Shown here one piece after another: positions 1 through 6,665 of a DNA stretch of 42,835 nucleotides. Origin of the DNA: Clostridia bacterium (lineage in GTDB: Bacteria > Bacillota > Clostridia > Christensenellales > Aristaeellaceae); contig JAFRPG010000007.1 in NCBI GenBank assembly GCA_017429265.1, positions 1 through 42,835 on the forward strand, written 5' to 3'. The notes beneath the pieces were generated by a model. That model did not search any database and was not told where the DNA came from. It saw only the letters and a list, made by a program, of their open reading frames with translations. A program made the position numbers and the translations under genes. Positions within the stretch are counted from its first letter, which is position 1. The number at the start of each line of letters is the position of its first letter.

Positions 1-125
1 ACACAACCTGTCAAGGGTAAACCCGCAAGCGGGCGGCTGCTTGCCGGGTTCCGCTGCCTCGGCTCAGGAGCAAAACAGGCTCGGATCTTGCCCCGGTTCC
101 CTTTCACTCTCAGTGTTACCTATGT
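1..125 (-). promoter_or_regulatory. Possible cobalamin-riboswitch-like leader (partial)
   Basis: Read on the minus strand, this stretch holds AUAGGU (118-123), a CACU-GAG-AGUG hairpin (105-115), AAAGGGAA (97-104) and CGG-GGCAAGAU-CCG (82-95) in that order. This resembles the order seen in the core of cobalamin riboswitches (AUAGGU, stem, AAAGGGAA, CGGUGNAAnnCCG). A later imperfect hairpin (19-50) follows. The conserved 3' box (GUCAGGA...CCUGCC) is not visible and the GGUG is GGGG here, so this may be a diverged or decayed copy, or chance. If real it would control a minus-strand gene left of the window. Confidence 0.25.
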
Positions 126-189
126 TTGACTACCCAGCAGAGAGCGGAGCGGCTCCCTCAAATTTCCTCTTCCACTTTTCCCATATCTA

Positions 190-198
190 TGGTATAAT
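190..198 (+). promoter_or_regulatory. Extended -10 promoter of the EF-G-like gene
   Basis: TGGTATAAT is a perfect -10 hexamer with the upstream TG of an extended -10 element. No good -35 is present at the usual distance, which is normal for extended -10 promoters. Transcription would start near 205, giving a leader of about 78 bases before the ATG at 283. Confidence 0.6.
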
Positions 199-282
199 CA
201 CCGCATGGACTCTGAGGAAGCGATTTCGACGCCTGAAAATGCTTCCTTCATTGACAGAAGAACACAAAGAGGAGGAACCATT

Positions 283-2376
283 ATGGCGGACTACAAGACC
301 AGCGACATCCGGAACATCGCTCTCATGGGGCATGGCGGCGAGGGCAAGACGACTCTGACCGAGGCGATGCTCTTCGCCGCGCATATGATCGACCGCCAGG
401 GCAAGGTCGAGGACGGCAACACCACCACCGACTTTGAGCCCGAAGAGGTCAAGCGCCACAATTCCATCTCCGCGGCGGTCGCGCCCGTGGAATGGGCCGG
501 CAAGAATATCAACGTCATCGATATCCCCGGCTACTTCGACTTCATCGGTGAGGTGACCGGTCCCCTGCGCGTGGTCGAGACCGCGGGCATCGTGATCAGC
601 GCGTCCACCGGCCTGTCCGTCGGCGCCGAGAAGGCCCTCAAGAACTCCGAGAAGGCTCACGTCTGCAAGATGATCATCGTCAACCAGATGGACAAGGAGC
701 ACGCCAACTTCGATCAGCTGGTCGAGGATCTGCGCAACGCGCACGGCTCCAGCGTCGTGCCGGTGCTGCTGCCCATCGGCAACGGCCCCTCCTTCAAGGG
801 CGTCGTGAACGTCCTGGACCAGAAGGCCTACGAGGGCGCCTACGACAAGAGCAAGGAAGTCCCGATCCCCGCCGACATGCAGTCCAAGGTGCAGGAAGCC
901 TACGAGAAGCTCGTCGAGGAAGCCGCTTCCACCGACGAAGCCCTGATGGAGAAGTACTTCGAGGAGGGTGAGCTCTCCCACGAGGAAGTGCTGGCCGGCT
1001 TCCATAAGGGCATGAAGGACGGCGCCATCGTGCCCGTCGTCGCCGTGTCCGCCATCACCGGCGTGGGCATTGCCCGCATGATGGACATGATCGCCAAGTA
1101 CATGCCCTCCCCGGCGCACAACAACGCCGAGCACAAGGGCACCAATCCGCGCACCGGCGAGGAAGTCTCCCGCGTGTCCAGCGACGATCAGCCCTTCTCC
1201 GCCTTCGTCTACAAGACCATCGCCGACCCCTTCATGGGCAAGCTGAGCCTGATCCGCATCTTCTCCGGCAAGCTGACCTCCGGCACCGCGCTGTACAACG
1301 CCAACAAGGAGAAGTCCGAGAAGATCTCCGGCATCTCCATCATGCGCGGCAAGAAGCAGATCACCAAGCAGGAGCTCCACGCGGGCGATCTGGGCGCGCT
1401 GGCCAAGCTGCAGTTCACCAACACCGGCGACACCCTCTGCGATCCGAACAACCCGATCCTGTACCCGGCCCTTGAGTTCCCGCGGCCCTGCTTCTCCCGC
1501 GCCGTCTACGCCGCCAAGCAGGGCGAGGAAGACAAGGTCTTCTCCGGCCTCAACCGTCTGACGGAGGAAGATCCCTCCATCGTGATCGAGAAGAACACCG
1601 AGACCAACGAGACCCTGCTCTCCGGCCAGAGTGACATGCACCTGGACGTGGTGAAGAACAAGCTCGAGAGCAAGTTCGGCGCCAAGTGCCTCCTGCAGGA
1701 TCCCAAGATCCCCTACCGTGAGACCATCCGCAAGACCGTCTCCGTGCAGGGCCGCCACAAGAAGCAGACCGGCGGTCACGGTCAGTTCGGCGACGTGTGG
1801 ATCGAGTTCAGCCCGATCACCGACAGCGAGACCGACTTCGAGTTCGAGGACGCGGTCGTGGGCGGCGCCGTTCCGCGCAACTTCATCCCCTCCGTCGAGA
1901 AGGGCCTGCGCGAGAACATCGTCAAGGGCGTGCTCGCGGGCTATCCCATGGTGCACCTCCACGCCAAGCTCTACGACGGCTCCTATCACCCGGTCGACTC
2001 CTCCGAAATGGCTTTCAAGACCGCTGCCCGCATCGCCTACAAGAAGGGCTGCATGGACGCCAACCCCGTCCTGCTTGAGCCCTGGATGCACGTGGAGGTC
2101 TCCGTGCCGGATGAGTACATGGGCACCATCATGGGCGACATGAGCAGCAAGCGCCGCGGCCGCATCATCGGCAGCAACCAGGACGGCGGCATGCAGCTGG
2201 TCATCGCCGAGGCTCCCATGGCCGAGATGACGAAGTACGCCATCGACCTCCGCTCCATGACCCAGGCGCGCGGCTCCTTCACCCAGGTGTTCGAGCGCTA
2301 TGAGCAGGTTCCCGGCGACGTGGCCCAGAAGATCATCGCCGCGGCCGTCAAGGACGAGGACGAGGACGACGATTGA
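283..2376 (+). CDS. EF-G-like translational GTPase (EF-G2 type)
   Basis: A 697-residue GTPase of the EF-G superfamily, expected to act on the ribosome in the cytoplasm. The P-loop reads GHGGEGKT (residues 16-23) instead of the AHIDAGKT of canonical EF-G; G3 is DIPG (80-83) and G4 is NQMD (134-137). The C-terminal half has intact EF-G domain IV and V signatures (GGHGQFGDVW, SKRRGRI), so the protein is full length. The P-loop variant is typical of the EF-G2 / EF-G-like paralogues of Clostridia and Thermus rather than fusA of the str operon, and no rpsL, rpsG or tuf lies nearby. Start chosen at 283 because AAAGAGGAGG lies 7 bases upstream; an in-frame ATG at 205 sits at the expected transcription start. 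The protein ends in an acidic tail. Superfamily is certain; subclass is probable, and its cellular role is not settled. Confidence 0.93.
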   Translation: MADYKTSDIRNIALMGHGGEGKTTLTEAMLFAAHMIDRQGKVEDGNTTTDFEPEEVKRHNSISAAVAPVEWAGKNINVIDIPGYFDFIGEVTGPLRVVETAGIVISASTGLSVGAEKALKNSEKAHVCKMIIVNQMDKEHANFDQLVEDLRNAHGSSVVPVLLPIGNGPSFKGVVNVLDQKAYEGAYDKSKEVPIPADMQSKVQEAYEKLVEEAASTDEALMEKYFEEGELSHEEVLAGFHKGMKDGAIVPVVAVSAITGVGIARMMDMIAKYMPSPAHNNAEHKGTNPRTGEEVSRVSSDDQPFSAFVYKTIADPFMGKLSLIRIFSGKLTSGTALYNANKEKSEKISGISIMRGKKQITKQELHAGDLGALAKLQFTNTGDTLCDPNNPILYPALEFPRPCFSRAVYAAKQGEEDKVFSGLNRLTEEDPSIVIEKNTETNETLLSGQSDMHLDVVKNKLESKFGAKCLLQDPKIPYRETIRKTVSVQGRHKKQTGGHGQFGDVWIEFSPITDSETDFEFEDAVVGGAVPRNFIPSVEKGLRENIVKGVLAGYPMVHLHAKLYDGSYHPVDSSEMAFKTAARIAYKKGCMDANPVLLEPWMHVEVSVPDEYMGTIMGDMSSKRRGRIIGSNQDGGMQLVIAEAPMAEMTKYAIDLRSMTQARGSFTQVFERYEQVPGDVAQKIIAAAVKDEDEDDD

Positions 2377-2386
2377 TGTTTCCGAC

Positions 2387-2417
2387 GGGGGTCCGGACAG
2401 CCGGATCCCCGTTTTTT
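2387..2417 (+). terminator. Rho-independent terminator after the EF-G-like gene
   Basis: A 10-bp stem (GGGGGTCCGG with CCGGATCCCC, one G-T pair), loop ACAG, then GTTTTTT. It begins 10 bases after the EF-G stop codon. Only 27 bases separate its T-run from the next start codon. Confidence 0.85.
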
Positions 2418-2444
2418 CGACCGATCTTGGAAGGAGATGGAACG

Positions 2445-4037
2445 ATGATGAAGAAAGCCTGTGCGCTGCTGGCCCTGCTGCTGGCGCTGACCCTTGCCCT
2501 GCCCTGCGGCTCCGCGGAGGAGCCCGCCTTCCGCGACGCCCACGCAGTCCTGAAGGACATGGGCGCCGGCTGGAACCTGGGCAACTCGCTGGACGCCTGG
2601 ACGGGGAAGGAGACCCGGGTGGGCCCCCTCTCCTCCGAGACCGTGTGGAGCAACCCGAAGATCAGCCGTGAACTGATCGCGCTGGTGAAGGAGAGCGGGT
2701 TCGGCACCGTCCGCCTGCCGGTAACCTGGTTCAACCACATGGATCCGAAGACCTATGAGATCGACCCGGCCTGGATGGACCGCGTGGAGGAGATCGTCGG
2801 CTGGGTGCTCGACGAGGGCCTGTACTGCATCCTCAACGTCCACCACGACACCGGCAGCGACAACTGGCTGACAGCGGATCAGAACAACTATGCCGCCAAG
2901 GAGGAGAAGTTTGCCGCCATCTGGCGCCAGATCGCGGAGCGCTTCGAGCCCTACGGCGAAAAGCTGCTGTTCGAGGGCTACAACGAGATCCTGAACGACG
3001 CCCGGGAGTGGACACGCCCGGGGCAGGCGGACCTCGATGCCGCCAACAGTCTCAACCAGACCTTCGTCGACACCGTGCGCGCCGCCGGCGGGAACAACGC
3101 GCAGCGCTGCCTGGTCGTCAATACCTACGGCGCCCAGCCCAACATGCAGGTGACCCAGGGCATGAAGGTCCCGACGGACACCGCGGAAGACCGCATCATC
3201 GTGGAGGTCCACGTCTACCAGCCCTTCCAGTTCACTTCCGAGAATTACCCGACGGTGAAGACCTGGGACAAGGGATCGGTCGACACCAGTCTGCGCAACC
3301 TCGACAGGGATTTCCTGCAGAAGGGGTATCCGGTGCTGATCGGCGAGTTCGGCGCGGTGGAGAAGGACAACTTCAAGGCCCGCTGCGCGTGGACGCAGTA
3401 TATGGTGGACCGCGCGACGGCCCTTGGCATCGGCGTTGTCTGGTGGGACAACGGCGGGGACTACGGCCTCATCAGCCGCCGCACCCTCAAGGTGACGCAG
3501 CCGGAGCTGATCGCGATCATCGTGACCGAGGCGGCCGGCGGGGACTTCGACCTCTCGGATGAGGTCGTCGCGAACGCCCTGAAGCGGGTCGAGCAGGTCA
3601 ACCTCTGCGAGTCCCCGGAGAAGTGGTATACCTGGATCGACACCGCAAACGGCGGCAAGGCCGAGACCCGCTACACCGCCGAGGGCGTGCAGGTGACGGT
3701 GAACAGCGCCGGCAAAGAAGCCTGGCACGTCCAGCCGTCCTACACCAAGCTGGTGCTCGAGGAGGGCGCGACCTACACCCTCTCCTTCGACTACAGCGCG
3801 GACCCGGCCCAGCGCGTCGCCTGGCATGTGATGAAGGACTACGGCGACTACGCGGCCTATCAGGAGGGGACCCTCGAGGCCTCCTCCGAGACGCAGCACT
3901 TCGAGTGCACCTTCACCCTGGAAGGCCCGACGGACAAGAACTGCAAGATCGCCTTCGACCTCGGCGGCAGCGGCGTGACCGTGCCCTTCACGTTCGGGAT
4001 CCGGAACCTGACCCTGGTGAAGACCGTGGGAGAGTAA
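2445..4037 (+). CDS. Secreted GH5 endoglucanase-type glycosidase with C-terminal carbohydrate-binding domain
   Basis: A 530-residue exported glycoside hydrolase. Residues 1-24 form a signal peptide (basic start, leucine-rich core, ending GSA). The catalytic module (about 30-375) opens with GWNLGNSLDAW, typical of GH5 cellulases; the acid/base is Glu181 in GYNEI and the nucleophile Glu301 in IGEFG. Residues about 390-530 form a beta-rich module resembling CBM4/9-type binding domains, with aromatic residues and many Thr/Val. Likely acts on beta-1,4-glucans (cellulose, mixed-linkage glucan or xyloglucan) outside the cell. ATG 2445 is preceded by AAGGAG with 8 bases spacing; a second ATG follows directly. 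The gene sits just behind the EF-G terminator with no room for its own promoter in the gap. Family confident, exact substrate not. Confidence 0.9.
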   Translation: MMKKACALLALLLALTLALPCGSAEEPAFRDAHAVLKDMGAGWNLGNSLDAWTGKETRVGPLSSETVWSNPKISRELIALVKESGFGTVRLPVTWFNHMDPKTYEIDPAWMDRVEEIVGWVLDEGLYCILNVHHDTGSDNWLTADQNNYAAKEEKFAAIWRQIAERFEPYGEKLLFEGYNEILNDAREWTRPGQADLDAANSLNQTFVDTVRAAGGNNAQRCLVVNTYGAQPNMQVTQGMKVPTDTAEDRIIVEVHVYQPFQFTSENYPTVKTWDKGSVDTSLRNLDRDFLQKGYPVLIGEFGAVEKDNFKARCAWTQYMVDRATALGIGVVWWDNGGDYGLISRRTLKVTQPELIAIIVTEAAGGDFDLSDEVVANALKRVEQVNLCESPEKWYTWIDTANGGKAETRYTAEGVQVTVNSAGKEAWHVQPSYTKLVLEEGATYTLSFDYSADPAQRVAWHVMKDYGDYAAYQEGTLEASSETQHFECTFTLEGPTDKNCKIAFDLGGSGVTVPFTFGIRNLTLVKTVGE

Positions 4038-4057
4038 CTATTTGACAAAAGAAAAGG

Positions 4058-4182
4058 GGCTCTTCACGGAAAGTTCGGGAAAACCATATGGGAGGGGTTC
4101 CGCGCTCTGCGGAGCGCGCCAGGGGCTTTCCGATCGCCCCTGGACCCTTCGGGACCGCATCTTCCTTGTAAGTTGTCGGGTA
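4058..4182 (+). repeat. Structured repeat, type A, copy 1 (left arm)
   Basis: A 125-bp unit running from GGCTCTTCACGG to TTGTCGGGTA, nearly the same as 42391-42515. Core: hairpin 1, CGCGCTC (4101-4107), loop TGCG, GAGCGCG (4112-4118); directly followed by hairpin 2, CCAGGGGC (4119-4126), loop TTTCCGATC, GCCCCTGG (4136-4143); then ACCCTTCGGG. No T-run follows, so these are not simple terminators. It is the left arm of an inverted pair around the orphan gene at 4474-5061; the right arm is type B at 5171-5333. The whole 4038-4473 gap holds this arm, the palindromic region at 4245-4316 and no convincing gene. Confidence 0.85.
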
Positions 4183-4244
4183 CGTTGTTGGTAAGAAAGA
4201 ACTGACAGGGGAAGGATTACTCAATTCTATGGGTACTATAGCTC

Positions 4245-4316
4245 TTCAGACAGTTTCAAACTGAAGTATATACATGTTTACCGGTAATGTGGTCAATCGG
4301 CAGATACCGGTAAACA
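4245..4316 (+). promoter_or_regulatory. Candidate promoter with 12-bp inverted repeat operator for the orphan gene
   Basis: TGTTTACCGGTA (4275-4286) and its exact reverse complement (4305-4316) are separated by 18 bases. Each arm contains the self-complementary octamer TACCGGTA, so there are two identical palindromes whose centres are 30 bp apart, about three helical turns, as for two repressor dimers on one face. Just upstream, TTCAGA (4245-4250), 18 bp, TATACA (4269-4274) is a possible promoter, which would place the sites at and after the start of transcription. The inverted repeat is seen directly; the promoter is weak and the regulator unknown. Confidence 0.5.
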
Positions 4317-4473
4317 GAGAATGGTTTAGGCCCAGACACCTGAAGGCGGTTTTTACAGGCAAATATACACAGAGAATTCTGCGGCAAACAACCCTTCAAA
4401 CAATTGATAACACAGCGTTTTTGTTGACAAGAGACAGTTTGCTGCCGGCAACAGAATAAAGGAGTGATAGAAA

Positions 4474-5061
4474 ATGAGCTTTATTGAAAAACTTCTTGGC
4501 CGGATCCTTCAAAAAGAGAAGACGCAAAGTACTCTGCCAACTGCAGAAATCGCGTACTCTGTAAGCAGGCTGTCAGCAAGTGAACTCTGGATCAGGGCGA
4601 ACGAATCCAAACACGTGATGGATTACACGAAAATAATGCGCGGAAACGGCACCAGCCTGTTCTACCGGTTGGATGAGGAAAACGAAGATATGTCAGTGAT
4701 TGAGCTGCTCACTCCTGATGCTTTCAGCAGAACCGGCCCGGAAGATGAAATTGGCTCAATGGAATATGATTTTGTCAATAATGGAGTGGACTTTGAAGAG
4801 GCGCGCAAAAGAAGAATCGTGCTGGTGATAGTGACAGATTCTGACACAAGCTCCTTGCGCGGGATGATCCGAGAAGCGACATTTGAAGAACCCATCGGTT
4901 TCCCGCCCGGCACTTGCTACAATCTTGGTCTCTGTGCATGCCTTGATTCATCGGCCGGCATGTTGCATTTTTCTGAAAAAGCAAAGTTGCTTAGGAAAGA
5001 ATGGGAGCATTCAATTGACGAAGTGAAACAGTTTCTCAATGCACTCGCCAGCTCGGGTTAA
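4474..5061 (+). CDS. Orphan protein of unknown function in a repeat-flanked island
   Basis: A 195-residue protein that I do not recognise. It has no signal peptide or membrane segment. It is rich in charged residues with hydrophobic strands (for example RRIVLVIVTD) in the middle and a helical, lysine/glutamate-rich C-terminus; it has three cysteines, all within a few residues around NLGLCACLD. AAAGGAG stands 9 bases before the ATG, and codons are used evenly with many A/T third positions, unlike the strongly G/C-ending neighbours, which suggests recent arrival. It lies between inverted type A and type B repeats (4058-4182 and 5171-5333) and behind a palindromic control region. Reality of the gene is well supported by the ribosome binding site; any function (such as a stress, immunity or toxin-related role) would be a guess. 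Confidence 0.75.
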   Translation: MSFIEKLLGRILQKEKTQSTLPTAEIAYSVSRLSASELWIRANESKHVMDYTKIMRGNGTSLFYRLDEENEDMSVIELLTPDAFSRTGPEDEIGSMEYDFVNNGVDFEEARKRRIVLVIVTDSDTSSLRGMIREATFEEPIGFPPGTCYNLGLCACLDSSAGMLHFSEKAKLLRKEWEHSIDEVKQFLNALASSG

Positions 5062-5170
5062 AGACGACAGCACTAATCTTTGAGAACGGTCAGGCAGCAA
5101 ACTAAGGTTGAGAATAGAACCAAACAATCCCTCAAATAGCTGACAATCCTCAAGATCTTTCTTTTTCGTA

Positions 5171-5333
5171 ACGGCCCCGAAGGAGTCCAGAGGATTCGGA
5201 GCGCCCGGAAAACTGTCCGGGGGACAGTTTTCAGCGGAGAATGGGCGGCAGCCCCGGACCGATCGGAAAGCCCTCTGGTGCGCCCGCAGGCGCATTCCCT
5301 CATCAACGAAGTTTCCCTAACGAAACGTGAACC
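5171..5333 (-). repeat. Structured repeat, type B, copy 2 (right arm, with nested insert)
   Basis: Inverted relative to 4058-4182. On the minus strand it runs GGTTCACG... GTTAGGGAAA... to hairpin 1, TGCGCC, loop TGCG, GGCGCA (5294-5279), then hairpin 2, beginning CCAGAGGGC with loop TTTCCGATC. The far side of hairpin 2 is interrupted by a 67-bp insert (5194-5260) before CCTCTGGACTCC. Apart from the insert it matches 42581-42681. The 5062-5432 gap between genes holds this arm, the terminator at 5334-5369 and nothing else that I can support. Confidence 0.8.
5194..5260. repeat. Nested palindromic insert inside repeat copy 2
   Basis: Extra sequence relative to the type B copy at 42581-42681, placed in the loop side of hairpin 2. 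It contains a perfect 10-bp hairpin, AAAACTGTCC (5209-5218), loop GGG, GGACAGTTTT (5222-5231). The insert keeps seven base pairs at the foot of the host hairpin intact. This looks like a second, smaller palindromic element that entered the repeat. Confidence 0.6.
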
Positions 5334-5369
5334 AAAAAGGGGAGAGAACACAGACGTCTCTCCCTTTTC
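5334..5369. terminator. Bidirectional terminator between the orphan island and pepT
   Basis: Stem AAAAAGGGGAGAGA (5334-5347) with TCTCTCCCTTTTC (5357-5369), one bulged G, loop about 9 bases. On the minus strand the stem is followed by a U-run, suiting the end of the pepT cluster; on the plus strand the CTTTTCT side could serve the orphan gene. Confidence 0.7.
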
Positions 5370-5432
5370 TGAATCCCCGAAGGCATCGTCACGACGTTAT
5401 GCTGCCTTCATCATCGCGCAGAGCGGCCCGGC

Positions 5433-6635
5433 TTATCCCTCGGACACAAGCGTCAGCAGGACTTCCACCATCTTCTCCATCGCCGGGACCGGGATCAGTT
5501 CCTTGCGGCCGTGGAAGTTGTAGCCGCCGGTGGAGAGGTTGGGGCAGGGGAGGCCCATGTAGGTCAGGCGGGCGCCGTCGGTGCCGCCGCGGATGGGCTG
5601 CACGATGGGCGTGACGCCGCAGGCGGTGAAGGCGGCCCGGGCCTTGTCGATGATCTCCATGTGCTCCTCGATCAGTTCCCGCATGTTGCGGTAGGATTCG
5701 CGGATGGTGCAATCCACGGTGCCCTCGCCGTACTTCGCGTTGAGGAAGGCCGTGATGCGCTCCGCGGTGGCGATGCGCGCGGCGAACTTTGCGGCGTCAT
5801 GGTCGCGGATGATGTAATAGAGCTCCGCGCTCTCCTCGTCGCCCTTCATCCCGCAGAGATGATAGAAGCCCTCGTAGCCCTCGGTGTGCGCGGGGATCTC
5901 GGCGGGCGGCAGGAGGCTGTTCCACTCCATGGCGATCAGGGCCGCGTTCTTCATCTGGTTCTTGGCGGAGCCGGGGTGGATGTTCACGCCGTGCAAGGTG
6001 ACCCGGCAGGAGGCTGCGTTGAAGTTCTCGTATTCCAGCTCGCCGAGGGCGCCGCCGTCCACGGTGTAAGCGTAATCCGCACCGAAGCCGGGCACGTCGA
6101 AGAGATCCGCCCCGCGGCCGATCTCCTCATCCGGGGTGAAGCCGATGCAGACCGTGCAGTGCTCCGGGGCGTCCGGGGCGGTGAGCAGCTGCGCCAGCTG
6201 CATGATCTCGGCGACGCCGGCCTTGTCGTCCGCGCCGAGCACGCTGGTGCCGTCGGTGACGATCAGCTCCTGGCCCTTCAGCGCGGGCAGGAAATCGAAG
6301 CCGTCGATCACGACGCCGTTTTTCAGGGTGATCGGGCCGCCGTCAAAGCAGGGGACGATCTGCGGGTCGGTCGGGCCGACCACGCCGTCGGAGGTGTCCA
6401 TGTGCGCGATCAGGCCGATGCGCCCGGGGCGGTCGCCCTTCGCGGGGATCTCAGCGTAGACATAGCAGTGTTCGTCGACGCGCGCGTTTTCGATGCCCAT
6501 GGCGCGCAGCTCGTCCGCGAGCATCCGAGCCAGGGTCCACTGGCCGGGGGTGGAGGGGCAGGTCTCACTGCTCTCATCGGAGGTGGTTTCGACGCGGACA
6601 TAGCGGAGGAAGCGTTCTTTCACGGATTCGGACAT
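5433..6635 (-). CDS. pepT: Peptidase T (tripeptide aminopeptidase)
   Basis: A 400-residue zinc aminopeptidase of family M20B that removes the N-terminal residue of tripeptides in the cytoplasm. Metal ligands and catalytic residues are in place: His78 and Asp80 in AHMDTSD, the bridging Asp136 in GADDKAG, and Glu170-Glu171 in TPDEEIG. Length and spacing match the family. The start ATG has AGGAG a few bases upstream. It is the last gene of a minus-strand cluster and is followed by a bidirectional terminator. The gap to the upstream FAD protein is 30 bases, so co-transcription is likely. Functional link to the neighbours is unclear. Confidence 0.95.
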   Translation of the reverse strand: MSESVKERFLRYVRVETTSDESSETCPSTPGQWTLARMLADELRAMGIENARVDEHCYVYAEIPAKGDRPGRIGLIAHMDTSDGVVGPTDPQIVPCFDGGPITLKNGVVIDGFDFLPALKGQELIVTDGTSVLGADDKAGVAEIMQLAQLLTAPDAPEHCTVCIGFTPDEEIGRGADLFDVPGFGADYAYTVDGGALGELEYENFNAASCRVTLHGVNIHPGSAKNQMKNAALIAMEWNSLLPPAEIPAHTEGYEGFYHLCGMKGDEESAELYYIIRDHDAAKFAARIATAERITAFLNAKYGEGTVDCTIRESYRNMRELIEEHMEIIDKARAAFTACGVTPIVQPIRGGTDGARLTYMGLPCPNLSTGGYNFHGRKELIPVPAMEKMVEVLLTLVSEG

Positions 6636-6665
6636 GACGGGTCACTCCTTTTCTCTATCGATCGT

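Noticed and set aside
41..358. Small plus-strand frame at the left edge
   Set aside because: Runs over the EF-G promoter and start in another frame; no support.
4058..4182. Reading the type A repeat as a plain transcription terminator
   Set aside because: Two adjacent hairpins lack a following T-run in all copies, and the unit is conserved far beyond the hairpins.
4274..4459. Small 61-codon frame before the orphan gene
   Set aside because: No ribosome binding site, and its first codons lie in the twin palindromes; more likely control DNA.
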